64,000 nucleotides of DNA from Clostridium sp. C2-6-12. Its GTDB lineage: Bacteria > Bacillota > Clostridia > Clostridiales > Clostridiaceae. Shown one piece after another: positions 24,954 to 34,904 of the stretch (the first letter of the stretch is position 1; each line of letters begins with the position of its first letter). The notes beneath the pieces are model-generated. The model was not told where the DNA came from. It saw nothing but the letters and a program-made list of their open reading frames with translations, and searched no databases. The position numbers and the translations under genes are program-made. The stretch spans positions 1-64,000 of the forward strand of contig NZ_JAABNP010000002.1 of NCBI RefSeq assembly GCF_009928485.1. Direction: 5' to 3'.

Positions 24954-25023
24954 ATACCATAATATCAGCAAAGCTTGGAGTTCCATTGATAATGATGATT
25001 CTAATAAGGTAGCATGATAAAAA
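24954..25023 (+). repeat. 71-bp direct repeat, copy B (70 bp)
   Basis: Starts ATACCATAATATCAGCAAAG and ends AAGGTAGCATGATAAAAA; partner of the copy at 23087-23157. It lies in the 280-bp space between the hydrogenase and YIEGIA genes, upstream of both, so it could hold part of either promoter region. Confidence 0.75.
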
Positions 25024-25110
25024 TGTATAATTCCATTCTCCTTTGCGAAAAACTATTATGTATTCATTCTTTATTATTTTATAGTTCATTTAAATATTGG
25101 AGGGATTCTA

Positions 25111-26016
25111 ATGAAAGAAGAAATACTTTCACAATATTCTCTTATAGTTATTGTGGTTTCAATACTTTGCGGAACTTTAGCAAGATATTTTACTCTTATA
25201 GTTGATTATAGGCAGTATCCTAGCTATCCAAATGGATATCTTATTCATTTGGTAACTGCATTTATATCTTCAGGTATAGGCGCTATTGCTATTCCTGCAC
25301 TTCTTGAAAAAAACTTTGAAGCTATTACCTTTCTTGCTTTTGCTACTGAGCAATTTCGTGAAGTAAGGAGAATCGAAAAAGAAAGCCTTCAATCCCTTGA
25401 TGATGTTGAACATGTATTTAGAGGAGAAGCCTACATTGATGGAATCGCCAAAACCTTTGAGGCAAGGAATTATTTTTCATTATTAGTGTCATTTATAACC
25501 AGCCTAACTATGCATATTATTCCGAAAGCCAATATCTTAATTAATATATTATGCGGAATTATATCTGCAGTTATTTCACTTTACATGCTAAAAACATTTT
25601 CAAAAGGTAAAGCTGTTGAGGATATAGCAAATATAACGCTAGGGAAAATAACTGTAAAAAACTCTGTGTTATATGTTGATGACATATTTGTAACAAATCA
25701 TCTAGGAACAGATTTTTCTAGAGAATTAGTTCAAAATAGTGGTTTAGCTGCTGTTATTTATCCTAAAGAACAACATTATAACAGAATACTTAATCATAAT
25801 GGACAAAGGCAAGCTATAATTTTTGAAACTTGTAGGGTTCTAGGTCTTAAAAGATATCATTACACAAAATGTGATTATGAAACAGGTAGAATTGCAATTG
25901 TAATGGTTCCAATTATTTATGATGAGGGTGCATTTATTGAAACTATAAAGAAAATTCCCCTTCTTGAAAGCATAAAAAAGAATTCTAAAATAATGAACTC
26001 TAATCCTAAGAAATAA
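25111..26016 (+). CDS. YIEGIA-family membrane protein
   Basis: 301 residues; GGAGGG before ATG 25111. Three to four hydrophobic segments occupy the first half (YSLIVIVVSILCGTLARYFTL, LVTAFISSGIGAIAIPALL, and a pair near residues 125-165). The family hallmark appears as EAYIDGIAKTFEARNYFSLL, with Asp for the usual Glu. The cytoplasmic tail follows (IYPKEQHYNRILNHNGQRQAIIFETCRVLGL). The family is restricted to spore-forming firmicutes and is paired with the small gene that follows, 13 bp downstream. Function is not known to me beyond the pairing. Confidence 0.87.
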   Translation: MKEEILSQYSLIVIVVSILCGTLARYFTLIVDYRQYPSYPNGYLIHLVTAFISSGIGAIAIPALLEKNFEAITFLAFATEQFREVRRIEKESLQSLDDVEHVFRGEAYIDGIAKTFEARNYFSLLVSFITSLTMHIIPKANILINILCGIISAVISLYMLKTFSKGKAVEDIANITLGKITVKNSVLYVDDIFVTNHLGTDFSRELVQNSGLAAVIYPKEQHYNRILNHNGQRQAIIFETCRVLGLKRYHYTKCDYETGRIAIVMVPIIYDEGAFIETIKKIPLLESIKKNSKIMNSNPKK

Positions 26017-26029
26017 AAGAGGTGATGTT

Positions 26030-26236
26030 ATGGGTGCAGATTCATATAATACAGGCTACGAGATAATAGCCTATATATCTTTAAGTAAAGATAGAGCACA
26101 AAATGGTAATCCTTTAATCTTAGTTGCTCAAAATTTAGAAGAGCAAAAGCAATTAACTGAAGATATAGCTAAAGCTTTAAAAGCAGAAGTTGTCCAGCTT
26201 ACTTGTGGAGATTATATGGTTATTAGCAAAAGTTAA
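26030..26236 (+). CDS. Small partner (capping-type subunit) of the YIEGIA protein
   Basis: 68 residues, AAGAGGTG before ATG 26030. YEIIAYISLSKDRAQNGNPLILVAQNLEEQKQLTEDIAKALKAEVVQL is characteristic of the small protein that accompanies YIEGIA genes and is annotated as a capping complex subunit. It is soluble and lies 13 bp after its partner, so the two are one transcript and probably one complex. Confidence 0.85.
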   Translation: MGADSYNTGYEIIAYISLSKDRAQNGNPLILVAQNLEEQKQLTEDIAKALKAEVVQLTCGDYMVISKS

Positions 26237-26481
26237 CTTAAAGTAACATTGGTATGATTATTAACTCCATAGGAATATCTTTTATAACAAAAAAATTTTT
26301 ATATAACGCCATGAGTGAAATATTAAGCTATTGCTATAAAAGTATTTAGCATAAATCTAGAGAATAACTATATCCATTTTCAATATTCTCCAGAATATCT
26401 CTATGCCTAATCAGAGTATTTCCATATATAACATAGAAAAATAATTATAAGTAATAGCAGCAGAAATAATAAAGCTATATA

Positions 26482-26690
26482 TTATTTATCATCATTTGAC
26501 ATACTCTCATCATTTAAATACTCTTCTACTTCTAACGATATAAATGGATAATCACAAACACCGCTAAAGGCTATGTTTATATAACCATCATTTTTAAGTG
26601 CTAAAATTGTAATTAAAGGATAATCAATTTTAGCACTATTAGTTTTTTTGCATGCAAATAAGTTAGACTTAGAAACTTCTCATCTACACC
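26482..26690 (-). pseudogene. Molybdopterin dehydrogenase FAD-binding subunit, C-terminal scrap
   Basis: A startless frame on the minus strand encodes SNLFACKKTNSAKIDYPLIT, then ILALKNDGYINIAFSGVCDYPF and EVEEYLNDESMSNDD before TAA at 26482. SAKIDYPL...AFSGVCDYPFRS-type sequence is the end of the CO-dehydrogenase/xanthine-dehydrogenase FAD domain. A TGA stop blocks it upstream and no other subunit is present. The rest of the 26237-26818 gap shows no gene. A possible small hairpin (TTGTAGAT/ATCTACAA) follows the DUF421 gene. Confidence 0.7.
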
Positions 26691-26818
26691 TAGCTTATTA
26701 TTAATTCTCCTATATTTAAAACTATTAAATATAATTATTAAATACAATATTCATATTTTTTTGCTTCTTAAGCGGAACCATCAGCTATTGTAGATTAATA
26801 AATTAATTCATCTACAAG

Positions 26819-27541
26819 CTATTCTAATCCATATTGTCCTGGCTGTTCGTGTTTGTTATTAGATTTCCTTGATATATGTAATTTCCTATTTCCATATATA
26901 CCTCCATAAAATACCTCAGAAACATCTGATATGTTTTGCTTTTCTAATTCACTTTTAAGCCATTTTTCGTCTACTCCTGCCCTTTTTAAGTTTTCTCCCA
27001 TTACATTTCCATCTATTATTACATCTTTCATAAGACCTTCACTTGTTGCATTAATATTCATTTGTGCTGGAGTAACTGGCTTTTTATCTGCCTTAGTTAA
27101 TACTGATAATTCACCATCAGTTTCCATTATTGCAAATTCCACATCTGTTAAACTAAAAGCATTTTTTTCTCTCATTTTCATCATTAACTCACCTATCGTC
27201 ATTCTAGTATTTTTCATGTTTTCTTCTACAATTATTCCATTTTCAACCAAAGTTACAGGCTCAGAATTTATTAATTTTCTCATATTAAAACTTTTTATAT
27301 TTAGCCAAGCGATTCCTACACTTAGTATTGATATAATTACTAATGCAGTAATAGAAGATGATGATATATTTGATAGATCTGTCATTGCATTTGCTATTAA
27401 TGTTCCCATGCTTACACCTACAATAAAATCAAAAAATGTCATTTGGGATATTAGTTTCCTCCCCATAATTCTCGCTAAAATAAGAGCAAAAACATAAGCA
27501 GCTATGGATTTTAAAACCGTATTAATTATTATATTTTCCAT
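26819..27541 (-). CDS. DUF421 (YetF-like) membrane protein
   Basis: 240 residues with three N-terminal helices (TVLKSIAAYVFALILARIMG; DFIVGVSMGTLIANAMTD; ITALVIISILSVGIAWL). The soluble DUF421 core follows: GRKLISQMTFFDFIVG, RKLINSEPVTLVENGIIVEENMK, MREKNAFSLTDVEFAIMETDGELSVLTK, and VIIDGNVMGENLKRAGVDEKWL. The family is common in endospore formers, and related proteins are linked to spore germination and stress. The role here is unknown. Transcribed alone. Confidence 0.9.
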   Translation of the reverse strand: MENIIINTVLKSIAAYVFALILARIMGRKLISQMTFFDFIVGVSMGTLIANAMTDLSNISSSSITALVIISILSVGIAWLNIKSFNMRKLINSEPVTLVENGIIVEENMKNTRMTIGELMMKMREKNAFSLTDVEFAIMETDGELSVLTKADKKPVTPAQMNINATSEGLMKDVIIDGNVMGENLKRAGVDEKWLKSELEKQNISDVSEVFYGGIYGNRKLHISRKSNNKHEQPGQYGLE

Positions 27542-27723
27542 TTAAAGACACCATCCTTATTGGTAGATTTTTATAATTAATATATAATTATGCCATATAT
27601 TAACATCTGTTTTAATCATATATTTCTTTATTTCTTATTATTAGCTTTTTAAATGCTTTTATTTATGTTAAAAAGTATAAATCATCTTGAAAAATAGTAA
27701 TAGAAATATTTATTTAATCATAA

Positions 27724-27773
27724 AAAGCCAGAAGAACTTAAATTAAAATCTTATAAGTTCTTCCAGCCTTTAT
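27724..27773 (-). terminator. SASP gene terminator
   Basis: AAAGCC-A-GAAGAACTTA pairs with TAAGTTCTTC-C-AGCCTTT, with one mismatch, around an AT loop. On the minus strand it follows the SASP stop by about 50 bp and ends in a T-rich stretch. Confidence 0.75.
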
Positions 27774-27821
27774 TAACCCTAGTAAAAGATATGGTTATTG
27801 GAGAATTTTTTAACCTCTTAT

Positions 27822-28019
27822 TTATTCAAGGCCATGTTCATATTCTTCAACCATGTGTTTTACCATGATTCCGCCAACATATCCATTCTGTCTTGAAGTG
27901 AGGTTTCCCTTGTCAATATTTTCATAATTCTCTAATCCAATTTCTGAAGCCACTTCAGTTTTTAATTTGTTTAAACCTGCTTTTGCCTCTGGAACTAAAG
28001 CTTTATTATGTGATGACAT
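27822..28019 (-). CDS. Alpha/beta-type small acid-soluble spore protein
   Basis: 65 residues, AAGGAGG before ATG 28019. The two family signatures are visible: KLKTEVASEIGLENY, containing the germination-protease cleavage context (E-x-A-x-E-x-G), and GNLTSRQNGYVGGIMVKHMVEEYE. Such proteins coat spore DNA and protect it from UV and heat; they are made in the forespore under SigG. No convincing SigG boxes could be fixed in the 290 bp upstream, which otherwise hold nothing I can name. Confidence 0.95.
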   Translation of the reverse strand: MSSHNKALVPEAKAGLNKLKTEVASEIGLENYENIDKGNLTSRQNGYVGGIMVKHMVEEYEHGLE

Positions 28020-28311
28020 AGTTATCTACCTCCTTAATTTAAAATAAATTTTGTTTGGCAGTAATAGATTAACCAATATGAAAAATAATACTCTATAAAA
28101 ATAATAGAAAATATAGCATTGATTTAACAAATTTCTTTTAAAATACTTATTTAAAATTTTAGTTTTTTATTACAAGATATAATATTATTAATTTTGAATA
28201 GCAATTATGAAGAGCAAATTTTATATCATATTTATTTAGCACCCTATACTCATATTATTTAAACAAACATCATACTTATTAATTATATGTTACAGTAAGT
28301 AGGTGTAAGTA

Positions 28312-28602
<291 letters not shown>

Positions 28603-28954
28603 TATTTAAATAAATTTACTTTAGCAATTAATCTCAATTTTTTCTTGGAATTCATTTTTTATATTATGGCATTCTTTAAGGTTATTATCTTTCCTAAATT
28701 TTATTACATACTGTTTCATTTCCGCCCCATATTACCACGAAAATTTCTAGGATAATAGCCTTTTTCTTTCATCTTCCTTTACACTTCCAAAACATCCGAG
28801 CTTCTATCATACTTTAATCTAATAGTTATCATTATCAACTGACAATATCCATCAGTATTCACACCATGATTTTTTCTGCATATAAATATATCATATTATT
28901 AATATATTTTATCAAGTGATAGAGCTTATATTAATAACTAAGGAGGTGTTTTAC
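28603..28954. other. Gene-free stretch
   Basis: No open frame with a ribosome site, no strong hairpin and no repeat is seen here. It presumably holds the promoter of the CDF gene. Confidence 0.6.
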
Positions 28955-29815
28955 ATGAATGCAAAAGTTAAAGTCGCAAGATTATCTCTATTTTCAAACA
29001 GCATCCTTATAATTATAAAATTAATTGTAGGGCTTGTTACAGGTTCCGTAAGTATATTATCTGAAGCTATGCATTCTACTATGGATTTATTAGCTGCTAT
29101 AATAGCATTTATTTCAGTAAAAATATCTGATAAGCCTGCTGATGACAAGCATCCTTATGGACATGGAAAGGTAGAAAATATTTCTGGAGTAATTGAAGCT
29201 CTTCTTATATTAGCTGCTTCTATTTGGATAATAATTGAAGCCATAAGAAAAATAATATTTCCTGAAACAGTTGAATCAATCAGCCTGGGATTTATAGTTA
29301 TGTTTATTTCTGCTGCCATAAATTTCATCGTCTCTAGAAAACTATACACAGTTGCTAAAAGAGAAGATTCTATAGCCCTTGAGGCTGATGCCTTACATTT
29401 AAAAGCTGATGTTTATACATCATTAGGTGTTGGTGTTGGCTTGTTCTTTATTTGGATAACTAAGTCATACTACTTAGACCCAGTTGTAGCAATTTTAGTT
29501 GCAATATTTATATTAAAGGAAGCCATTGGATTATTAATATCTGCGTTCAATCCTCTTTTAGATGTTACCCTATCTAATAACGAAATTGAAATTATTAAAG
29601 ATAGTATCAATAAATTTTCAGCTGCTTATTGTAATTATCATAACTTTAAAACAAGAAAGTCTGGGCGAGTTAGGTATATAGAATTACATTTGGTGTTTCC
29701 TGAAAACATGAAAATTAAAGATGCACACAATATATGTGATGATATTGAAAATGATATAAAAAAATCTCTGGATCACTCAGAAATAATGATTCATTTAGAA
29801 GCTTCAGAAAGATAA
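28955..29815 (+). CDS. Cation diffusion facilitator transporter
   Basis: 286 residues from ATG 28955, with AAGGAGGTG upstream; a TTG 13 codons earlier is not used. It exports divalent metals (Zn, Fe, Mn or Co) by proton exchange. Six helices are predicted, with metal-site Asp/His in helix 2 and 5: LSEAMHSTMDLLAAIIAF, DDKHPYGHGKVENISGV, and LEADALHLKADVYTSLGVGVG. The C-terminal cytoplasmic domain (FKTRKSGRVRYIELHLVFPENM) is typical. It is monocistronic and followed by a terminator. Metal specificity is not readable. Confidence 0.95.
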   Translation: MNAKVKVARLSLFSNSILIIIKLIVGLVTGSVSILSEAMHSTMDLLAAIIAFISVKISDKPADDKHPYGHGKVENISGVIEALLILAASIWIIIEAIRKIIFPETVESISLGFIVMFISAAINFIVSRKLYTVAKREDSIALEADALHLKADVYTSLGVGVGLFFIWITKSYYLDPVVAILVAIFILKEAIGLLISAFNPLLDVTLSNNEIEIIKDSINKFSAAYCNYHNFKTRKSGRVRYIELHLVFPENMKIKDAHNICDDIENDIKKSLDHSEIMIHLEASER

Positions 29816-29845
29816 AATTATCAGCAGCCCACTTATTTTTAAAAT

Positions 29846-29871
29846 AAAGCGATGCATTTATCCATCGCTTT
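29846..29871 (+). terminator. Terminator of the CDF gene
   Basis: AAAGCGATG (29846-29854) pairs with CATCGCTTT (29863-29871), 8-nt loop, then a T-rich tract. Confidence 0.82.
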
Positions 29872-30066
29872 ACTTTCTATTATTTAAATTGAAAATGTTC
29901 ATATTTAAAACCTTACAATTGCTGTCTTTAAATTAATTGTTAGAATTTAAAGGTGATTATTTTTCACCATTTTATTAATTTATTACTTAGTAGCTCACAA
30001 ATTTTTTCACCACATAAATTTACAATCATATATTAAAGTTAAAATACTAAAAAGGAAAATACATGC

Positions 30067-30681
30067 ATGACTTTATTTCTATCTGCATTATTGTTTAGCT
30101 TATCTTCCAATTTAGATAATTTAGTTGTAGGTACCGCTTATGGCCTAAAGAAAATAAAAATTGGAATACTTCCAAATCTTATAATAGCAATCATAACTTC
30201 TACAGGTACTTTTTTAGCTATGACAGTTGGAATCTATATATCAAATTTCTTACCATATTATATATCAAATAGCTTTGGTGCTGGTGTTATTATTATTTTG
30301 GGCGGATATTTTGTAATCCAAAGCAAAGCAAAACTCAAAAATAATATGCGCTCAAAAGAGCTTGCTTTAAAAGATATTAACGATATGCTTGAGTACGCGG
30401 AAAAATCGGATTTAGATAACTCTGGCGATATTAATCTCAAAGAAGCAATCCTTGTAGCATTTGCATTAACCTTTAACAACTTAGGTACTGGAATCGCAGC
30501 AAGTATAACAGGAGTTAGCATTCAATTCACTGTAATATTTACATTCATATTAAGTATGGTTACACTTAAGCTTGGTGAAACAATGGGAAATAATGTTCTA
30601 GGTAATTTCTTAGGAAAATATGCACCATTAATTTCAGGCATATTGCTAATAATACTTGGTATTATCGAATTATTTAATTAA
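30067..30681 (+). CDS. ytaF: Sporulation membrane protein YtaF (MntP-like)
   Basis: 204 residues, about six helices. LFLSALLFSLSSNLDNLVVGTAYGLK and the repeated half FALTFNNLGTGIAASITGV show the pseudo-twofold LysE/MntP-type fold with the N-(L/N)-x-x-x-G pattern of YtaF. A central charged loop (KSKAKLKNNMRSKELALKDIND) separates the halves. In Bacillus the gene is sporulation-associated, with an unknown cargo. A ribosome site AAAGGAAAA precedes two adjacent ATGs; only the second, at 30067, is in frame. Confidence 0.9.
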   Translation: MTLFLSALLFSLSSNLDNLVVGTAYGLKKIKIGILPNLIIAIITSTGTFLAMTVGIYISNFLPYYISNSFGAGVIIILGGYFVIQSKAKLKNNMRSKELALKDINDMLEYAEKSDLDNSGDINLKEAILVAFALTFNNLGTGIAASITGVSIQFTVIFTFILSMVTLKLGETMGNNVLGNFLGKYAPLISGILLIILGIIELFN

Positions 30682-30702
30682 TATTCTTTTATTTATAAAG
30701 TA

Positions 30703-30737
30703 ACTCTTGAGCTAACCATATTTAGCAAGAGTATTTT
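30703..30737 (+). terminator. ytaF terminator
   Basis: ACTCTTG pairs with CAAGAGT around a 16-nt loop, followed by ATTTTAT, just after the ytaF stop. Confidence 0.6.
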
Positions 30738-30782
30738 ATAATACTTCATATTCTTAAGTAAGATTAATATGGCAGAACGAGA

Positions 30783-30836
30783 AAAGGCAATAACCACTTT
30801 GGATGAACGTAGCACTCCAATGTGGTTATTGCCTTT
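30783..30836 (-). terminator. mgtC terminator
   Basis: AAAGGCAATAACCAC (30783-30797) pairs perfectly with GTGGTTATTGCCTTT (30822-30836). A near copy with the mgtC tail lies at 23155-23250. Confidence 0.85.
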
Positions 30837-30840
30837 AAAA

Positions 30841-31548
30841 CTACACAATTTCTTCAACAGATAATACATTTTCAATACTATGAAGCTTTAAAATATACTC
30901 TGCATGATCAATTTTATCAGCTAATGTTAAAGTCATTGTAAGTCCAATAACATGATTATCAAACTCTTTTGATTTCTTAAGTTCTATATTAGAAATCTTT
31001 GTTCCATCAGCTTTAATACTATTCATAAAGTTCGTAACACCAGTTATATGCTTAATTTCAGCATATACCTCTAATATCCTAGAATGAGTTCTTGAATACA
31101 AATCAAATTTATGAAGTACATTTAATACCCCTATTAAGAATACACATGATATAATAGCACCTTCATAAAAACCAATTCCTATTGCAAGACCCATACAAGC
31201 ACAAGACCAAAGTCCAGCTGCTGTTGTAAGACCTTTAATTTCATTCTTTCCTACTACTATAATTGTTCCTGCACCTAGAAAACCAATTCCACTTATAACC
31301 TGTGCTCCCATTCTTGTTGCATCTGTATTTATTTTTAATATATCTGTCATATATTGGCTGGTTATCATGACCATGGCTGCACCAATACATACTAAAATAT
31401 GTGTTCTAAGACCTGCTGGTCTTCTCTTTCTTCCTCTTTCAGCTCCAAGAATTCCTCCACAGATTGTAGCTAAAGCAAGTCTTAATATTATTGATACTGT
31501 ATTAATTTCTCTTAAGTATTCCGAAACATTGTAAATTATATCTCTCAT
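30841..31548 (-). CDS. mgtC: MgtC/SapB-family membrane protein
   Basis: 235 residues. Four to five N-terminal helices carry the family signature: LALATICGGILGAERGRKRRPAGLRTHILVCIGAAMVMITS, then ATRMGAQVISGIGFLGAGTI and GLTTAAGLWSCACMGLAIGIG. A C-terminal ACT-like domain follows (ADGTKISNIELKKSKEFDNHVIGLTMTLTLADKIDHAEYILKLH). MgtC proteins help growth at low Mg2+ and inhibit the F-ATPase in some bacteria. GGGGG precedes ATG 31548. Transcribed alone; the upstream side holds an AATTAACAATGAACAATTG-type repeat. Confidence 0.93.
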   Translation of the reverse strand: MRDIIYNVSEYLREINTVSIILRLALATICGGILGAERGRKRRPAGLRTHILVCIGAAMVMITSQYMTDILKINTDATRMGAQVISGIGFLGAGTIIVVGKNEIKGLTTAAGLWSCACMGLAIGIGFYEGAIISCVFLIGVLNVLHKFDLYSRTHSRILEVYAEIKHITGVTNFMNSIKADGTKISNIELKKSKEFDNHVIGLTMTLTLADKIDHAEYILKLHSIENVLSVEEIV

Positions 31549-31628
31549 ATTCTACCCCCGTTTAATCAATTAACAATGAACAATTGAGGATGAAAAGCGC
31601 ATGGCTTTTCTAAACTTATTTAATTAAG

Positions 31629-34600
31629 TTAATTAAATAAATTTAGAATTTCATCTTCTTTTAATGTGTTTATAAAGGCTCCGACTGATAAATCATCACC
31701 TAAGATTTTATCTATTAGTTCTCTTTTTGAATCTTGAAGCTGTATTATCTTTTCTTCTATTGTTCCACTTGCAATTAGTTTAATTACTTCAACTACATTT
31801 TGCTGACCTATTCTGTGAGCTCTATCTGTAGCTTGATCTTCCACTGCTGGATTCCACCATGGATCAAAATGAATTACTATATCAGCACTGGTTAAATTAA
31901 GTCCAGTACCACCAGCTTTTAAGGAAACTAAAAATATGTTGTTTTCTCCATTATTAAATTCATCTACCATTTTCATTCTATTAATAGAGGAAACTTTACC
32001 ATCTAAATATGAAAATAAAAATTCCTTTTCTTTAAGGATTTTTCCTATATTCTTAAGAACTGAGGTGAATTGTGAAAACACTAGTATTTTATGTCCTTCT
32101 TCTATACTTTGTTCTAAAAGTTCAATAAGCGCTTCTACCTTTCCACTTGTTCCTGAATAATTATCCATTGTAACAGATGGATCTAAACATATTTGGCGAA
32201 GCTTTGTTATATAAGCTAAAATTTCTATTTTACTCTTAGTAAATTCAAAATTTTCAACCTTCTTTTCGATTAAGTCCTTAACATATTTTGAATAAGTTTC
32301 ATATACTACTTTTTGCTCATCACTCATAGGTACTAATAATCTTTTTTCAATTTTATCTGGTAGTTCTTTAATTACATTTTTCTTATATCTTCTTAGAATA
32401 AATGGTTTTACCAGTCTATTTAATTCTTCTAGGATTTCTGGTCCTTCTTCAAGCCTTCTATGATATCTTGTTACAAATTTCTGTTCATTATATAGATATC
32501 CTGGCATTACAAAGTCAAATATGGACCAAAGCTCCATTAATGAATTTTCTATTGGTGTTCCTGTTAAAGCAAACCTGCCTCTTGCCTTTATTTCCTTTAC
32601 CCCTTGAGCACTTAGAGAATTTTGATTTTTAATATTTTGTGCTTCATCTAAAATACAATAATCAAATTCCATATCATATAGCTCTAAATCACGTCTTAAA
32701 AGGTTGTAGGTAGTTAAAATTACATCATATTCTTTATAATCTTTTATTAAAGCTTCTCTTTCTTCTGGAGTTCCATTTGAAATAGCTATTTTCATAGATG
32801 GCGCAAACTTATTAAATTCATTTTTCCAGTTGTAAATCAAAGAGGTTGGTGCAATAATAAGTGTTTTAGAATTTGGCTTTGAAAGTAAAAAAGTTATTGT
32901 TTGAAGAGTTTTACCAAGTCCCATTTCATCTCCAAGAATTCCTCCAAATCCAAGATAATCTAAAGTTCTAAACCAATTATATCCTTCTCTTTGATATTCA
33001 CGAAGTGTAGCTTGAATCCCATAAGGAGGTTGAAATACTTTATCTTGAATATTCTTTAACCTTCCCTTAAGCTCTTTAATTTCATCACAGCTCTTAATAA
33101 ACCTTAACTCTTTAGCTTCTAAATAATCTTCCAAATAAGCAGCTTTATTAATTGGGAATTCAATTGAATTATTTAAAAGTTCATCCTCTAAAAGCAAATT
33201 ATCCATAAGTACTAAAGCTTCCTTAAGAGCTGCTTCTTCTAAATCTAAAAACTCACCATTTTCCAATTTATAATATTTTAAATTATCTCTAAAGCTTCTT
33301 AAGATCTTAGTCATTTCATCGTCTGAAATATTGGAAAGTTCAAACTTTAATTCAAAATAATCAAATTTGCCTTTTCTAACTTCTCCTTTAAAATCAGACT
33401 TTTTAATATCTCTAATTCCCTTAAATCGTTCTGAATAAAAGACTTCTCCATATCTTTGAAGCTTTTCTACTTCATATTTAAAGAATTTAAAGGCATCTTC
33501 ATCGTCTCTTAAAAAGTACATTTTTCCATTAACTTCTTCAAAACCAAGACTTCTAAGTGTTCCAAAAACTTCATATTCCTTATTAGTATCTCTATAAATA
33601 ACCTTGTCTGTATATTCTTCAAAATAGTTAAATTCATGTCCTTCATAAGATACCTTAAACATTAAAGTTATGTCCTTATCTTTATCAAAGTAAAACCTAA
33701 AGTTCACTGGACCTGATATTACCTTGCTTCTTATATCCCTGGACAATCTTAAGTCATCTGTAAGCTTTTGCAGAGAAGGTATTAATTCTTTTAAGATTTT
33801 AACTTCTTGTTCTTTATTAAAGGACACATTAGACATTGTATTAAAGATTTTCAAATATGGTGACAATCTTTCACATTGTTCTATTGAAGGAATATAAATT
33901 GTTGTTCCCCATAAAAACACATCTTCATCTCTTGTCAACGCTTCAGGCATTCCATTACTAGCTTCAAGCATTATAGAATCATCATTATTGGATAAGGAAA
34001 AAGGAATAGGAATATCTCCTTCTATTATTTCAGATTCTAAAATTCTATAAAAAAATCCATCTCCTAAGTAAATCCTGTTCTTTTTAATAATGTTTAAAAA
34101 TTCCTTAACCATCATATCTGGAATAGTTATTAGCTTTCCATCTATTAACTTGTCTTGATGGCGCTTAAAATTTCTATCACTGGTTTCAAGATTTTTTAAG
34201 TTGTTAAGGAATTTAATTAATCTCTTATCTTCATAAGAAAAACATTGTTCCTTTATATCAAATGAAAAATCTTTACCATATTTTATTGGAACTCGATTGT
34301 AAAGTGATACTAAAAATTGATTAATATCACGAATCATATACATCTTATTACTTTTAAGACCAATTTTAAAATCAGCTTGAAGCTTAGAAGACCAATTATT
34401 TTTGCTTATGGTAATATCAATTTTAAGTTTTTCTTTATCATGCTCTCCAATTAAGGTTGACAATAGGTCTTCATAGTTACTTTTTTTCATAGTTACTTTT
34501 TTGTTTTTAGGCTCCATATTTTCAGTTATTTTATTTCTTAATTCGTCATCATGATCAATGTTGCTTAAAAATTCATAAAAGGTTGCAACTAAATGCTTAC

Positions 34601-34877
34601 AGCAATAATTATCCTTTTTAAATTCATTTTTCTCAAACTCAGCACAGCTGCAATATGATCCAATAACGTCTTTTGTTTCATTATCTATTTCAAGCTTGCA
34701 AGAATATTCGCTAAGCAGACTTTCTGAAACAACAACCGAACGTAATTTTATATTATATTTATCAACATTCACATCCAAATCCCTAATTAAATCATTTTTT
34801 AAAACACGTTCTCCATTTACTCTAACTGAATTTGTTATGCATTTATTAAAGCCTTCTAGTAAAATTTGTTTAATCAA
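31629..34877 (-). CDS. SNF2-family helicase with SWIM zinc finger
   Basis: 1082 residues, TTG start 34877 after AGGTG. A SWIM zinc finger is at about residues 75-120 (SYCSCAEFEK...NYCCKHLVATFYEF), then a long SNF2-associated region. The ATPase core occupies the last 450: GILGDEMGLGKTLQTITFL (Walker A), LIIAPTSLIYNWKNEF, CILDEAQNIKN (DEAQ box), ALTGTPIENSLMELWSIFDF, ILVFSQFTSVLKN, FLVSLKAGGTGLNLTSADIVIHFDPWWNP and RAHRIGQ. It uses ATP to move on double-stranded DNA and displace proteins; the bacterial role is unclear. No restriction or defence genes are adjacent. Confidence 0.95.
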   Translation of the reverse strand: MIKQILLEGFNKCITNSVRVNGERVLKNDLIRDLDVNVDKYNIKLRSVVVSESLLSEYSCKLEIDNETKDVIGSYCSCAEFEKNEFKKDNYCCKHLVATFYEFLSNIDHDDELRNKITENMEPKNKKVTMKKSNYEDLLSTLIGEHDKEKLKIDITISKNNWSSKLQADFKIGLKSNKMYMIRDINQFLVSLYNRVPIKYGKDFSFDIKEQCFSYEDKRLIKFLNNLKNLETSDRNFKRHQDKLIDGKLITIPDMMVKEFLNIIKKNRIYLGDGFFYRILESEIIEGDIPIPFSLSNNDDSIMLEASNGMPEALTRDEDVFLWGTTIYIPSIEQCERLSPYLKIFNTMSNVSFNKEQEVKILKELIPSLQKLTDDLRLSRDIRSKVISGPVNFRFYFDKDKDITLMFKVSYEGHEFNYFEEYTDKVIYRDTNKEYEVFGTLRSLGFEEVNGKMYFLRDDEDAFKFFKYEVEKLQRYGEVFYSERFKGIRDIKKSDFKGEVRKGKFDYFELKFELSNISDDEMTKILRSFRDNLKYYKLENGEFLDLEEAALKEALVLMDNLLLEDELLNNSIEFPINKAAYLEDYLEAKELRFIKSCDEIKELKGRLKNIQDKVFQPPYGIQATLREYQREGYNWFRTLDYLGFGGILGDEMGLGKTLQTITFLLSKPNSKTLIIAPTSLIYNWKNEFNKFAPSMKIAISNGTPEEREALIKDYKEYDVILTTYNLLRRDLELYDMEFDYCILDEAQNIKNQNSLSAQGVKEIKARGRFALTGTPIENSLMELWSIFDFVMPGYLYNEQKFVTRYHRRLEEGPEILEELNRLVKPFILRRYKKNVIKELPDKIEKRLLVPMSDEQKVVYETYSKYVKDLIEKKVENFEFTKSKIEILAYITKLRQICLDPSVTMDNYSGTSGKVEALIELLEQSIEEGHKILVFSQFTSVLKNIGKILKEKEFLFSYLDGKVSSINRMKMVDEFNNGENNIFLVSLKAGGTGLNLTSADIVIHFDPWWNPAVEDQATDRAHRIGQQNVVEVIKLIASGTIEEKIIQLQDSKRELIDKILGDDLSVGAFINTLKEDEILNLFN

Positions 34878-34904
34878 TTAAATCACCTGCATTTTTCATA
34901 ACTG

